Assembly (NCBI GenBank): GCA_036852015.1
Contig: JAANDG010000121.1
Location: 124,001 to 188,000, forward strand
DNA: 64,000 nucleotides
Direction of reading: 5' to 3'
DNA from: Pelodera strongyloides
Lineage: Eukaryota > Nematoda > Chromadorea > Rhabditida > Rhabditidae
Position 1 is the first letter of the stretch, and every line of letters begins with the position of its first letter. The position numbers were made by a program, and so were the translations under genes. Below are positions 11,341 to 24,406 of this stretch, one piece after another. The notes below the pieces were generated by a model. It searched no databases and had not been told where the DNA came from. It saw only the letters and a list, made by a program, of their open reading frames with translations.

Positions 11341-13427
11341 AGCTTTTAACCTTTCCCCGAACGTTTGTCATCTGCTCGTATACCATTCCTTTATGCATTG
11401 TTCCCCTAACCATGCTCTCCCTCACCTCAAATTAATTTCAAAAACCCACAAAAAGTGTCCCCCCTGTGTATCATTTAACATGCTCTCGTGTCATCGCCCG
11501 TTCCAGTTCGCGTGTCCAATGTTAATGTAAAAGAGAGCGAAATTAAAATTTTATGGGTTCCGAAATCTGGGGCCATAGATACGCTCCCGAATTTAATATG
11601 TAATTTTTTCCACCGTAACTACCCACACGAGCGATGTAGTGGGCAATTTCAATTGCGGATTTGTAATCCTATAAAATTAGGGTTTTCGGATTTTGGCTTT
11701 CAGTGTACTGTACTGTAGCTCATCGTAGGACCTAGGAGCTACGTTGTGTTAATGGTAGATTTTAGATGTTATTAGAGTTCAGAGTCCGCGGATTTTATAA
11801 CGTATCCAAGTAAACTTCTAAAACAAGAGTATAAGAGTTAGTCTTTCGTGAGTTGATCTTGGGCTCTTGGTTTTCGGATCGGCTTTGAGCTGCCATGTCT
11901 AACAATAAGCAAAATGATCTATACATTTCTGTAAGCTTACTTATAAGTCAGTTTTTTCCGTCAGTTACAGTATTTACGTCACTGTGTAAGTAACCTATCA
12001 CTAAAGTAGCGTTTTCTTTGTCCTTTTCTATATTTTGCGCGCGTTTGTCTGTATTTTCAAACTTTTGCAAAGAAAGGTTTTCCAATGTTTTCCATTGTAC
12101 ATCTGTTTGTTTTTTGTTAACATATCTAGACTAGAAGAAAGGCCGTGATGTGAGGATTAATAGATACAATACAATCAATAGGTAATCTTCAAACAAAGAA
12201 ATGTATTATATTACCTTTCCGAAATGCCATATCTCTAATTTGGCAGACTGGCAGTGCAAATATAAGTAGAAAATTAATCTGCTATAAATATTAGTAACCT
12301 TAAGTCTTAGTGTCGGATGGACAACTCTTCATATGTGTCTACTTTTGAAGTAAAAAGCAGATCTAATTAATTATTTGGAAACTTATTCTACAGTATGCTC
12401 TAAAACTTTGCGCATTTTACTGTATTCAACATACTCCAAACAAAATTCTGAAGTTTAAGATCATTTTAGCAATTTCTTTGGCAACTTTAGAACGTCGTAT
12501 GCAATTCTTCCTTCAAAAGAGCAAACATTCCTCTATTTGTGAATAGTTGTGTGAATTCCCGCGAACAGATGGCGGAACGTCTTCATTTACAAGCATTTTT
12601 AATTTTTTCCTTGTTTTCAAATTACGAATAGCAGTCGATTTATTTCCCAAACTTCCCCATTTGTGAGTCAATTATAGAAAGTGAGATTTATTTTATTTTT
12701 AGAAAACAAACCCTTACTACTATTTGATTACGTCAAAATAATCTTCCAATCTCTGGAAGAACGTTTGAGATTTAGTTCGCATTTGAAGTGAAACACGGAA
12801 CCTTGTTTATAGTGTCAAAAGCGTTGTCGGGTTTTCAAGGTTTACGTGACTCCTAGAATCAAATTTTACGTTCCGTCGGTAGATTGTACCTCGAATATTA
12901 GGGATTGACATCAGTTTATAAGAAATAAACAGATTTAATAAAGATAATTCCCTGATTGATTAGGAAGTGAAGTTAGGATTAACATCATGAAGGCTTTAGT
13001 TAGAGTGTCGATAAGTTAGTTACAAGAAGATATTGATATAAATACAACATGCGAAATGCGAAAGGGAATGTAGTGTTGCACTTGTATATGAAAATGATGT
13101 AGTGATATGTAGTTCCTCCCCTTTTCCATCCATATATGTGCTATCAGGTTGACGACTCAGAAAACTATAAAACTTGATACTGACATGCTAAACTTTGGCG
13201 CTGCGACACGAGCGCGAGGGTTTGGTGGGCGTGCGGCGAAAAAGAGAAGCGGTGCTCCCTATGCAAGCTGCGCACCCAGTTCCGTGCACTCACATCATTC
13301 TGTGATAAGCATAAGACTCCCAGATTACTCAAAGGTGGCTGTAAAACCGATTTGCATCATAACCACATAAAAATATCACAGAACAGTTGGGGAAAACATC
13401 TTATTTGTGGCCTTTAAAGCAAGCGTC
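11341..13427. other. Intergenic, nothing recognised
   Basis: No gene model could be built. The open frame at 13149-13370 (+) has a GC-rich core but lacks a recognised domain. This stretch includes the distal 5' flank of flp-17. Confidence 0.5.
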
Positions 13428-13435
13428 ACTTCCGT
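13428..13435 (-). promoter_or_regulatory. Candidate ETS-factor site upstream of flp-17
   Basis: Minus-strand ACGGAAGT matches the GGAA-core ETS consensus and lies about 320 bases before the flp-17 start codon. In C. elegans the ETS factor ETS-5 activates flp-17 in BAG neurons. That this particular site is used is inference. A weaker AACGGAAAT lies at about 13502. Confidence 0.35.
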
Positions 13436-13526
13436 TTGGCAAACTTATTGTCAGCAGTTTCACTCACAATCTATAATCGGGGCGGAACTTTCATAATTTA
13501 GAACGGAAATTCAAATTACCGCCGCT

Positions 13527-13532
13527 TATATA
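13527..13532 (+). promoter_or_regulatory. Possible TATA box of flp-17
   Basis: TATATA about 220 bases before the start codon. With a trans-splice acceptor at 13743-13744 this would give an outron of just under 200 bases. Confidence 0.35.
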
Positions 13533-13747
13533 GAACGAACGTCAGGAAAGATATATCTAATTTGAGTGTTTCAGGGGTTTGCCTACTGTAGGTAGGTAGA
13601 TCCATGCTCGTAAGATCAAGACTGTCAAGACACCTCTTCCTGTTTTGTTTAAAATAAACCATAGTTCTCGCCTTGCCGCTCGATTTCGCTTAAACTTCAA
13701 ACAAAGAAACAAATATCGATTAAAATCCATACTTGGATTTTCAGGTA

Positions 13748-14830
13748 ATGATGAGCACGTGGATTACGGTAGCCTGTTCTGTCTTGTGCTTTGCGGTCAG
13801 CTCGTCAACTGCCGCTCTCTCCGAGGATGGCACCATGGCCGAACTGTTCTGCAAACAGTTCCCTGGACTTCATCTATGCAAATTGCACGAGAACCTGCAG
13901 GGATCGCTGGTCGAGCTACAGTACCTCCTGGAAGATACTTCCATTGCAAATGGTACGGTACAATTGCTCTTCGACGTTTCCAGTTATTGGTCGAGCACGT
14001 GAAATTGCTCATGGACCAGTTCAACCGCGTAACTTGAATAAGCTATAAATGGCAGCAGTCAGAGTAGAGTAATTTATTGGAACGCTAACAATAAAACAAA
14101 AGTTTTTCTTGTTTCTTTACACACAAGATCACACGATGCAGCATTCTGATGTGCGTGTACTACTGTAACATCCTCACGTTTCAGACGCAGGACTGCAGCA
14201 AGTTGACAAGAGAAAGTCAGCATTCGTCCGCTTTGGAAAGCGATCTGCCGGCGACGAACAGGCAACTGAAGCTCATGAAGTATGTTTGAGAACTGTTTAT
14301 GGAACATCTCGGATACCGTATAGGAAGCCACCGCATGATTGATGCAATTGGTGTATGCTGATAGGAGGGTTTTCTCGATGTACATGCGAGCTTGAGTATG
14401 TAACCTACCACGCATATGCATATGACATGTACGGTTAAAGCGAAATATCGGCCGGTTTTTGAAACGCATTGCGTACACCTGCTTTCTTATGCAGCATTTC
14501 AAATGGGCAAAAATTAGAATAAAAACTAGACCCCAATTAGACCACACGTTGCATAAATGCATAAGAATGCAAGTACTTGAGATGCGTTTCAAAAACCGGC
14601 TGGTATTTCGCTTTAAACAGAGGGGGATTTGAGAGAGAGAGAGAGAGAGAGAAATAAAGAGAGAGAGCAACCTCTAGAACTACCACTTCTTCTAACCCCA
14701 TCAAGTGCATTTTGTACTTCAGGATCAGCTCCCGGCCATGGACAAAAGAAAATCGGCCTTCGTTAGATTCGGTCGCTCCGCCGGTCTTCCCTTCGAGAAG
14801 AGAAAGTCAAACTACGTCCGATTCGGATAA
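13748..14830 (+). CDS. flp-17: FMRFamide-related neuropeptide precursor, flp-17 type
   Basis: Exons 13748-13952, 14185-14279 and 14723-14830 join in phase (135 residues). TTTTCAG at 13738-13744 looks like a spliced-leader acceptor four bases before the first ATG. Residues 1 to about 22 are a signal peptide. A Cys-containing spacer (FCKQFPGLHLCK, residues 35-46) precedes the peptides. KR-flanked peptides follow: KSAFVRFG (79-86, then KR), KSAFVRFG (110-117, then a single R) and KSNYVRFG (128-135), whose amidation Gly is the last residue before the stop. C. elegans flp-17 encodes two KSAFVRFG and one KSQYIRFG, so the third peptide has diverged. Family knowledge: FLP-17 is released from BAG sensory neurons and inhibits egg laying through the receptor EGL-6. 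The exon 1 donor (GTACGG) is atypical but is the only in-phase choice found. Confidence 0.95.
14435..14616. repeat. TTAA-ended inverted-repeat element in flp-17 intron 2 (family A, copy 2)
   Basis: 182 bp, from TTAAAGCGAAATATCGGCCG to its near complement. Arms include TTTTTGAAACGCA / TGCGTTTCAAAAA. It occupies about 40% of the second flp-17 intron. Confidence 0.92.
14631..14669. repeat. GA microsatellite in flp-17 intron 2
   Basis: Short GA tract directly after the family A element. Confidence 0.9.
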
Positions 14831-14866
14831 GCTCATACTACAGACTACAAACTACAGTACATAACA

Positions 14867-14872
14867 AATAAA
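14867..14872 (+). terminator. Polyadenylation signal of flp-17
   Basis: AATAAA 37 bases past the stop codon. Confidence 0.65.
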
Positions 14873-16546
14873 TCATCACAAACTATATTTCGTGATAAAT
14901 TACCATACTTAGTCAATTATAGTACTAAAAATATTTTCTATTAGTAAGTTTTTTTAAGCTATATCACTGTTTCTTTTCCGAATAACATACTGCGAATCAT
15001 AGCTTCTGTATGTATTTTGATCTCACAATTATATATCGATTCCCAGCACATAATTATTTATTTATTCATATATACAAGTTGTGGAATAAAATGTTACCTT
15101 GAACTGAACATAACCAAGAACAAGTGCAGTCAAATCACACACATGGCGTGATGCAAGACAACAAACATCGTTTGCAAACAGATATTGTGAGATAAAAACG
15201 TGTCAAAACACCAAAAAAACGTGTTTTTGTGAGTTTATGCACGCAAGCTTGAAATTGAGAAGATTGCGTGAGTTTTTCAAAGTTCAGCTGAAAAACATGA
15301 TCATAAATGCAAAAACATTCCTGAAACACAGCTCAAACATATCTCTCTGGAAACACAAACACTTAGGTTTTAGTTTGATTCTCGTACTAAAATGATAATA
15401 CAGCAGACAGCAGGAAAACGATAGGCGAAAAATTGGGCGCGCGGCAAGAAGCGGGAGCGGGTTCTCCGCTGCGCACCACCAAATCCTTCGCGGCGCACCA
15501 AATATTCCCAATGCAGCCCTATTTTTTTTCAAATTAAAGATTGAAAGTATTTTATTGTCAGTTTGCGACAATAATACCGTATGCGCTTCGATTCGATGGT
15601 CATAGCTTCTCTGCACCACTAAACTTTGGCGTAGAATCGACCACGTACACGATACACTCATTTAGAAAACAAATAAATTTATAATACGTAGACTATCACA
15701 TAAAGTACCAACACCCATATATATGCTTCTCTTATTAAATAAAGCTACATCATAAATTCCAAGCAAGTGCGAATCCCTACACAGAAAAAAAAAGTAAAAT
15801 AATAAATTAAAAGGGATCCCATACTTAAATTTTGGACCAACAACGTATTCACAAGTGTAATGAAATATATTCACCAATCAATATTATTCTGTAAATATTC
15901 AAATGTCGAGAACTGCAATAAGGTATTAAAATTATGGCAACTAAGGAACTAAGGTTCAACGGCAAAATTGTAGGAATATTACACAAAAATTTCAACCCCA
16001 AAGTTACAGTTACAACTAAAAGTACAATGAAAGTCAAAAAGAGGCCACTAAAACTGGCGAAATACAACAAAAGTGCTTTACAGTTATAATTACAAAGGAA
16101 AGCAGAAAATCAAAGTACTACACATAAAAGTTAAAAGTATCACAGGTTTGAAGGATATAATCATGTGTTACCGAACAACCAGTTACCTTGTTTGCTTGCT
16201 AACGAAAGCTGGAAGCAAACACAAATATTAATATTATTAAAAAAGAACGTTATTATCCAAAAAGTTGTCGGAGTCGGGAGAAGCACAGTTTTCCCGTTGC
16301 TGGCAATACACACAAATTTTTAATTGATCAATTGATCAAGTCAAGAGCAAATTGACAATTCTACTTTACAAAAAATATCTGCTCATAACGAAGTGTATAA
16401 AATATATTACTATGTTTATAAACAATATATTGCATATGAGGAATGTATGCATGATTATAAACAGGGTCTAGAAAGCCACAGTTACCGTACCTCGGTCCGC
16501 CAGCTACAGTAGTCTCCGGTCCAATATATAGCATAGTGCACCGCAA
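14873..16546. other. Intergenic between flp-17 and the MFSD5-type gene
   Basis: No gene recognised. It should hold the 3' UTR of the minus-strand transporter; no canonical AATAAA for that gene was found near its stop. Confidence 0.5.
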
Positions 16547-19500
16547 CTACCGTATCTCCCGGCTCGGCGTTTGATGAACACTCGGATGCGTTCCTTGCTT
16601 TGGAAGAATAAAGTGGTCGGGATCAGCCTGCAATTGTTAAGTATGCAAATTACAAAACTTAATAATTATAATAATTGTACAACATCTAAACAATGAATTA
16701 AAAGAAAAAAATCAAACCATTTGTTCAGAGAAGTAAGGACATCGTTTCGGTAAGTAAAGTTACATATTCTAAAGGGGTAATATTCCAGCAGGCAGGAAAA
16801 CTAATGTGGCCATTCCTAACTTCCTAGGGTAAACAGAACCCCAAGTCATAGTTTTCTAGAAGGCTTCAGTGTTAGCAGTTCCAATTCCCAGGGTTGAGTG
16901 AGGGTAAATTATGTTATCTTTTGTTTGTTTTGTTTTCTTCACTTTGAAACTCGGCAAATACACTATTCAGCCAGGTGGATTATGTGAATCCGTTAGATCA
17001 AAGTGGAACTTTTCCTAAGAACCCTGACGCCCTAACCATAAGTAACGTTCAGAAAAAAGACAAAATAAAACGGTCAAACCTGCGAAATATTTCGTCCCTT
17101 TCTAGTCAGTACAAGGTCCAAAAGTCCAGAAAGAAAGGCGGCCATCAATAGCAAACTGAAGAGAAAACAATATGTTTTTCTTCATGTTTCACCAACAAGT
17201 GATAAGCTCACAAGTAGCCTAGGATTTTACTTCCAACCTTCCCTCTTCCCTCACGTTCTCTACTTAAAGTTTCAAAATTAGTAGACGCTATTTTCCCACA
17301 AATTTGGAAAGTTTAAACGTAAAGCTACCGACTTTTTAAACGCATTTTCGAAGTAGTTAATGGACGGATTATCCCCACTAGTGTACGAAAATCACTGTGC
17401 GATTTTAGTCCAATTATATTCACTTGCATACACGATATGGAACATACGCTATGCGAGCACACGTTCCAGAAACCGGCGTTATATCGCTTTAAAAGCAAAC
17501 TACAAATACACACAAATAAGAAACAAGACGTACAAACTACAAACTACAAAATAATAAAAATCTCAAACATACGCCGCTGCGGTGGCAACAATCGAGTGTT
17601 GTCCGTCAGTCATCGGATGCAAATATAAAATGGCCGCCGATGAAGTGAGCATGAGTGGGATTCTGACAAGGGCCAAAAGGGACGAGCGATGCTGGGAGGG
17701 TAGCAGCTCAGCCTGAAATGGGTTTGAAAACGGAGAGATTTGAAACTTGTCCCTTCACGCTTAGATACAGAATAGCTACTCTCGAGGGTGCGGGGCAAGT
17801 AGTGGACCTTAGCAAAAAAAAACAGAAATGTTTCCTTTGCGATTTATGATAGTCAATCCGCCACCGCAATATAAAATGTTTCACTGGTTGCATGAAACCG
17901 CATAAGTTTAGAACATTTGATGGGGAAAGGTCATATCGTTCGGGTATAAATGACACCAATGATATGCTAAACTAAATACAGAACCACTACCTACGGGAGA
18001 CGTCACATCAGAAAAAAGTTCATTATTTCTAGCCCCTATAACTTGGCAAGCGGAAGCGGAAATCGCTACTCGTTTCAAAAGACCGATGCCCAAAGGAGGA
18101 AGCGCCCTCCCACTGGTCTTATACTATATGCATAAAGTACCACGAACAAGGAGTAATTCAGTTACAACATCAGCTCTTCAGCAAAGGTGAAACAAAGGGG
18201 TACAGTGACCGTAAGCAGCAAGCTCATCCTTTTGTGCAAAGCTAACTTTCCTAGTTGATCAGGAGGTAGTACAATAAGTAAATACCTGCAAAATATTGAT
18301 CGCGGGCGTGTAGACTCCAACGGCCAACTCGAATAAACAAAAGAGTAGGAATGTGGATTCAAAGTTGACATTCTTCCATTCGAGTGGATTCGACGGCAGA
18401 CAACTGTACACGCCGGCCATACCTAAATCGAAGTGGTTAAATCGTTCATCAGTTAATAAGACGAGGATAAATGGGGGAAGAAGGGGTCAAATAAAGTTAA
18501 ACACTTCTCTTCACAAAAAAAAACAAATTTTCGAGTTCAGCTAACCATACGCACTACGATCAAAGTATACGTAATAAGAATGTTTCTATGAGTTCCACAG
18601 TAGCATTACTTTACACTGCATATACAACTGCACATGTGCATCATAGCATCATATAAACGAGTAAAATTATCTAGACAATACATTACTCTTCTATTTGTAA
18701 AGCAGTACTACTAATGAGATTACACACTTAGATAGTAGATAGTATTAAAGGGTACAACAGTATTACAAATTACAAATCGACCAAGAGACCAAAAAATGCG
18801 ACTTACCAACAAAAGCAGTACCGCAGGCCGCCGTAAGCAGTCGTGATACAGGTAATCTTTTCGCAGGTTCCAAACCAAATAGAAGACTTCCAATTAAGGA
18901 GCATGACATAAGAGCAGCGAAAATCACACCGTACCTAAATGGTACACATAAAAACAGTGGCGGAATGCCGATTTCAGTACCTACTCAAGCTTATTCTTAG
19001 TAAGTGCCAAGTGCACGACCGAGAGTATTCAAACCAGATTGGTACCATAGCCAAAACGTCGGTATTATCCCCACATATCTAAAGTACACACACAAAATAT
19101 AATATACATATTAAAAAGATAAAATCCAAAAGAGCTTGAACGAAGAAATACTTAAAATATCACAAAAAGGTAAGTTTCGAAAACAAGTAACAAACAAACT
19201 AACAAACACAGTGTGAAATTAACAAAGCACAAAAATAAAAAAATGTACAAACCTCAGAGCTCCATTTTCATGCGCTTTCGCTTTCAGGAATATTGGTGCC
19301 CAAATAAATACGAAAATTTGTATGGCCGCCTCGACAAAGCAAGTGATCTGAAATAAAACTACTCAAATATGAAAATGACATGATACTGGTTATTCTGTAA
19401 CTGTAATATAAAATAATAATAATACTCTTACCACACAAAGGACGAGGACCAACGGTGATGATTTAAAAACGGCCACAGCCTTCAGAATACTCTTACGAAG

Positions 19501-22500
19501 AGAAACGGGCTCCTCAGGACTCTTATTCTCAATCCAACGTTGACCAATGTAGAAACCGGCTGCAAAACAACACTCAGGTTGGATTAAAATATTTCTAATT
19601 AAAGCAACGGCATCATACCATCGTATGTCGTAAAATACAAACACAGTATTGTGAAAAACTAAAATCGGCAATGGATAGGCAATATATCAAACCAGGGAAA
19701 CATTAGGTTTTCTAGTCGAAATTCTACTTGAACACTCGAATTGAATTAGTCCTAAATTCCAAAACAGAAACATTAAGGCGCGTTCGAGATGGGGAAAAGT
19801 TGGTGGAATTCCGGAACGAACTGTTCGAGTTGAACAGCGGAAACATTCAGGAAAGGCAAAAATACCATAGTGGAATCGTTGTGGGATTATTATTTTCTGA
19901 CAAAACAAATGCCGGATCCAAAATTAGCCCGATTGTTCGAGTTCGAAGTCAACCCCGACTATTAGTGCCAAATAGCAGAAAACCAAACGTTTCTACTACG
20001 ATGTCTCCACTTTTCCAGCGTAAAATTTACGTTTCCGGTCTCCACCTCCAAAGGTTCTTTTCCGGAATTCCACAACCTTCCATCTCAAACGCGCTATGCG
20101 CTTTTAGGTTTTCTTCAGAATTACTACTTGAACATTTTGAAAATTATTTCTAAATTCCAAAGCTAATTTTGTATGAGAAGGGAAGAGACGAATGGCAATG
20201 TGCTACAGCCAGAGAATATAACACACCAATGAAACATTAGTTTTTGTCATGAAAAACCTGAGTCAAAATAAAACAGGCTAAACTAAAACTTTATGAAAGA
20301 ACAGAGCGGATACGCAACTTACCAATCACCATACACAAAGAGGCAACAGCAAATGGAAATGCGGTCACTTTAACAAGCCCTTCCAAAGCTTCAGCGGACC
20401 AGCCGGCGAAAATCTAAAAAAAATAATTTCGTTATAGCTGTCAAGCTACGGTACAACGGTATTGTTTTCATAGAAGAAGCCGAGAAGATCATAGAAACTT
20501 CTTTCAATCAATTCAGTAGTACGTCATTACCAGCTTGATTTTAAGTGGTAATGACTAACGACAGCGGTATAAGAATAATACTCATAGCATAAAGCACCCC
20601 GCCAAATGCGGACGACCATCTCCCGGTTCTCAGCTATCACCCTTCTGGTAGGGCGAACCATCTACCGCTGAAAAACTGTCAATGTCCAATTCGTATACAG
20701 TATACATTATATGCAAATTAGTCTAAATCACGTCACGCCCGACGAAGGCAGGTACCATCTCCCCAAAGTCCAAAGTTCTCAGATGCGGACCCTATCTATG
20801 CCCTGATAATAAGGATAAGCAATAATAATAATTTCCAACCGAAAGGAATCCAGCCCCGATCGCAATGAACCAAAATGTAGATGAGAGCCATTCGAGCGGG
20901 AAATCATAGACGACCACGTGGCAATGAGTGTACCTAAACGAAGCAGAATGAAGCAATGCAAATACATGAAAGAGCACTTGTTTACATTTCATGTGTGCTA
21001 GCCAGTGATAAACCGTATGAGAATACCGTATAAAGTAAAGAACGCATAAGAAATATATATATATATATAACCATATCATATACAGATACAGGCTATGCAC
21101 ACCTTATAGGAGGCGGATGGAGAAGGAAAGGAATAAGACGAATGAAGTATACAGTGCATCATTACAACCCAAGTAAATTGCATATCACCAATGCTCTTTG
21201 CCCCAACACCCAACACCAGATGACGGGGGTCGTTGGAAATGGAAATATAAGTGAAAATGTAAGTAAACATAGAGTGCACTAAACTCTTACCACTGCTGGA
21301 ATGGTGCCGTGATCAGAGAGGCCGCCAGACCATCCAAAACTCTTCCGAGAAATAGCAACAGGAACGAGTCGAAGAACTTGAGCACACACGCAAATATACC
21401 TAAACGATAATAATATGAAGGAAATCAGGGTTCGACCTCGTTCGCTACAATCGAAAAAAATTAATGCACAATACAATCAAGCCGACGTATGGACGTATAA
21501 ACTACAAAGAAGCACGCTACGCGTGCAAACTGAACCTACCGGGTCCAGTCAAAAAGGGGGCGGGGTCAGGCAACCATTTGCATCTTAAAGTGGAATTCAA
21601 CCCTCCAAACTTAAACAAAAGAGTAATCGATCATGGCGGATCGATTGCGAGAAAAATGTCAATTGATTTTTTATCGATTTATCTATTTGTGCGTCATTTT
21701 CTCCATTCAAAATGTTTGAATGGGCACACAAGTCATTCTACATGCGTTTTTGCGTTGCTTAGGTCATTGCGAGATTTGTCGCGGTTTTGCTTGTGTTTGG
21801 GTAATGGGAATGGTCAAGACTAGAAAATTATTGAATGAATGCGCCAGCGAAAAGCTAAAGTACGCACATTTTTGTTGAAATATTCATTAAAATCGATAAG
21901 CAATTAATTGATAATATCATCAATCGATCCGTTACCGCATTGGTAGAAGTTTGGAGCCTTCAAGTCAACTATAAACTTTGGTTGCTCCGCCCCTTTTTGA
22001 CTGGACCCGGTAGGTTCAGTTTGCACCGAAGCACGCTACGCGTGTAACGTTAGCTGTTCTCCACTGAAAAAAATTGTACAATTGCAGGAGAAAGACAATG
22101 AACTCGAGGAGAATAGTTTACCTAGTTATAACATTAGGAATATTGTCTTGCATTGCCGCATCTGATAAGCCAAAATGAGATACACTTCGTCACCAGACAA
22201 TGAGCATAAGTAACATAAAACATCTCACCGGCAACAAGAGACGCCAGACACAGCACTCGGCGCCCATTCACACTCAGAAGACGTACAACAAAGAGGGAGA
22301 AGAACACGTTCGATATCAGACCCACCTACAGTAGAAGCAAAATTCTAAAGTTTAATTATAAAAAATACTTTATAACATATGATCAGCTAAAGAGAAGGAC
22401 CAGACCATCACGACTGTATTATTGTAAAAACGGAATCAGCTATTGATATGAAGTTGATATAGCAAAAAGACAGAAAATTTACATGTCGAAAGATAAACGC

Positions 22501-23149
22501 TAAAACGTCATAGGTAGAAAACCGTACCGCATATAATGCTGCTATTTGAGCGGGAACGTAGTGATAGCTGTGATACAGGACATACAAATACGGCGCCTGG
22601 AAATAAACGGCTTATATTTCAACAATGGACGAAAACATAAGCTTAATACATTAACACAATAGAAAATTAACTTTTAATCATTGCAGTCCTATACGTGTAT
22701 AAAACCTATCTTTTCGTCTTCCGGCTCAACAGAGCACTTTACTTTGCATGTTTTTTTTGTGAATAAAGTATTTACAGATATCAAAGTTCTGATATTTCGT
22801 AACCGCAAAAAGGAAATGCTTATGTTTTACGAAAAAAATACGCGTCAAACCTGCAAGCTTTCCGCGAAGAGAACAAAGAAATACGGGAACAAAAATTTCT
22901 TCTGAAGGCTGCGGAACTCAGCATTATCCTGCGCTGGATCTCTGCAAAATTAATAATTATAATGTTCCTATTCCTGTATTCCTAAACTAGAAATTATAAG
23001 CCACAAACAAATATGTATGAAAATCTAAATGTCATCAACACACACCTACGATATCGTTCCGTTTTTCTTTTATAATAGAGCCATGCCGAGCTGCCAACAG
23101 TAAGAGTTATACTACAGCAGTACGCCAAAGAATTTACCGACCATAACAT
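16547..23149 (-). CDS. MFSD5: MFSD5-type major facilitator transporter (molybdate-anion transporter family)
   Basis: Fourteen in-phase exons (23046-23149, 22851-22941, 22528-22596, 22229-22325, 21291-21399, 20840-20933, 20323-20413, 19432-19559, 19253-19347, 18807-18934, 18286-18422, 17573-17712, 17080-17155, 16547-16627) give 479 residues; human MFSD5 has 450. A TTTTCAG acceptor ends three bases before the ATG, suggesting trans-splicing. Exon order follows the human protein: TM1 then KRK, APYLYVLYHSYHY (human APYLYKLYQHYYF), GLISNVFF, LGRVLDGLAA, the FPLEW motif, FAGWSAEAL, FVEAAIQIFVFIW (human LFESVIFIFVFLW), FELAVGVYTPA and LVRIPLML. Family role: a 12-TM carrier linked to molybdate uptake; substrate here is inferred. 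The C-terminal tail is short and polar. Introns 4, 7 and 12 carry repeats. Confidence 0.94.
17390..17492. repeat. Degenerate family A fragment
   Basis: Right-end similarity only: GAAACCGGCGTTATATCGCT followed by TTAA, with a diverged interior. Lies in intron 12 of the MFSD5-type gene. Confidence 0.5.
19777..20095. repeat. Inverted-repeat element with GGCGCGTT ends (family J, copy 2)
   Basis: Left arm GGCGCGTTCGAGATGGGG with GTGGAATTCCGGAA; right arm TTCCGGAATTCCAC then CCATCTCAAACGCGC. Outside it, the flanks on both sides carry related text (TTAGGTTTTCT ... CTACTTGAACA ... CTAAATTCCAAA), suggesting insertion into, or duplication of, an older repeat. In intron 7 of the MFSD5-type gene. Confidence 0.7.
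21523..22026. repeat. 504 bp inverted-repeat element with flanking direct repeats (family I)
   Basis: Ends GTGCAAACTGAACCTACCGG and its complement, extending through GTCCAGTCAAAAAGGGG. It is flanked on both sides by GAAGCACGCTACGC (21509-21522 and 22028-22041), which looks like a long target-site duplication. It interrupts intron 4 of the MFSD5-type gene. Confidence 0.8.
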
Positions 23150-24406
23150 TGTCTGAAAAGTTGTGAATATAATAATGAAACACCCCAGAAAGAACGTCGT
23201 ATAGGAATAAGATAGAACGTTGTTTTCTACGCCAAAACTGCAGAAATGAATAGAGAACGGTGAATAAGGTGGCTATAGCTTAAAATGGAGACTTGATATG
23301 GCAAGATGCATCCTTACTCAAGAACTTGACAAACAAGCAAAGAAATAAAAACGCAAAAGCAAAAATACAACACATTTCCTCGCCCCTAGAAATCGAGTTT
23401 AAAATTTGTATGACACCTTTGGACTCTCTCTAAAACTCACACTATTTTCAGCCACGCAAGATGGGCTACGGTATCGAGTTTGGGAAATAGTTTTTTTTCT
23501 CAGTGCACATTCGCGAACGTGGAAGGCAATTCAACACGTTTCGCCAAATTTCATAGCGCGGTGCAATACGTGACGATAAAGTAATACAAAGCCGAGTGGC
23601 CTTGGCAAGGCGCTAGTTCATCACATACGGATCAAACTTGAAGCGACTAATTGACAAAATAAAAGAGACTGATTTCTCGTGACGCTACGTGACTTGACCG
23701 CCACTACCGATTGTTCTCATGCCACTACTGTAAGCAACTAAACGAATCAATGCAAACAGGTAGGCCGATGATACATCGAATTTCCAAAGCATCAGACATA
23801 CAATTAAAATGAATCACAAGCAACAACACATTTGTACCATCATGCGAGCCACATATAGTGTAGCTACAATAAAATGTACCAAGCAACACGGCAGCAAAGC
23901 CAAAGATCTCCGCGGGAATTCCCGCCGGAGGATATCTTGGCATATCTCCCCACTTTTATTACGGGGAGATATGACAGTCAAATCATTCAGAGAACTTCAG
24001 CAACACTTAATCGGTGAGCCACTTCGTGATGGTGAGCTGGTCAGCACGTGCAGGCTTCTTCAAAGAGCAGGAATCACTAAATCCAGCCAGTCCTCCACGA
24101 TTACGGGCACACGGAACCACATCCGTCCACAATCCAAAGGAGTTCCAAAGTTGCCCGGAAAGAATACTATTTAGTTAAGGAAAAAACTTAACTACAAAAA
24201 AATAAATAAGGACTAAATTAAACGAACCACAGCTGTCTGAATCTGCCCAACTATATCAATTCATCACATGGATCCAAATGACGCAAGAAACGAGTAGGAG
24301 ATTTTAACCAACAAGAACGGAATATGATGGAAAAAGTGTCTGTTTCACAACAAATGTTCCATTGTGCTCGAGGGCGCATGACTGATTTCTTACTCAAATC
24401 AGGCAG

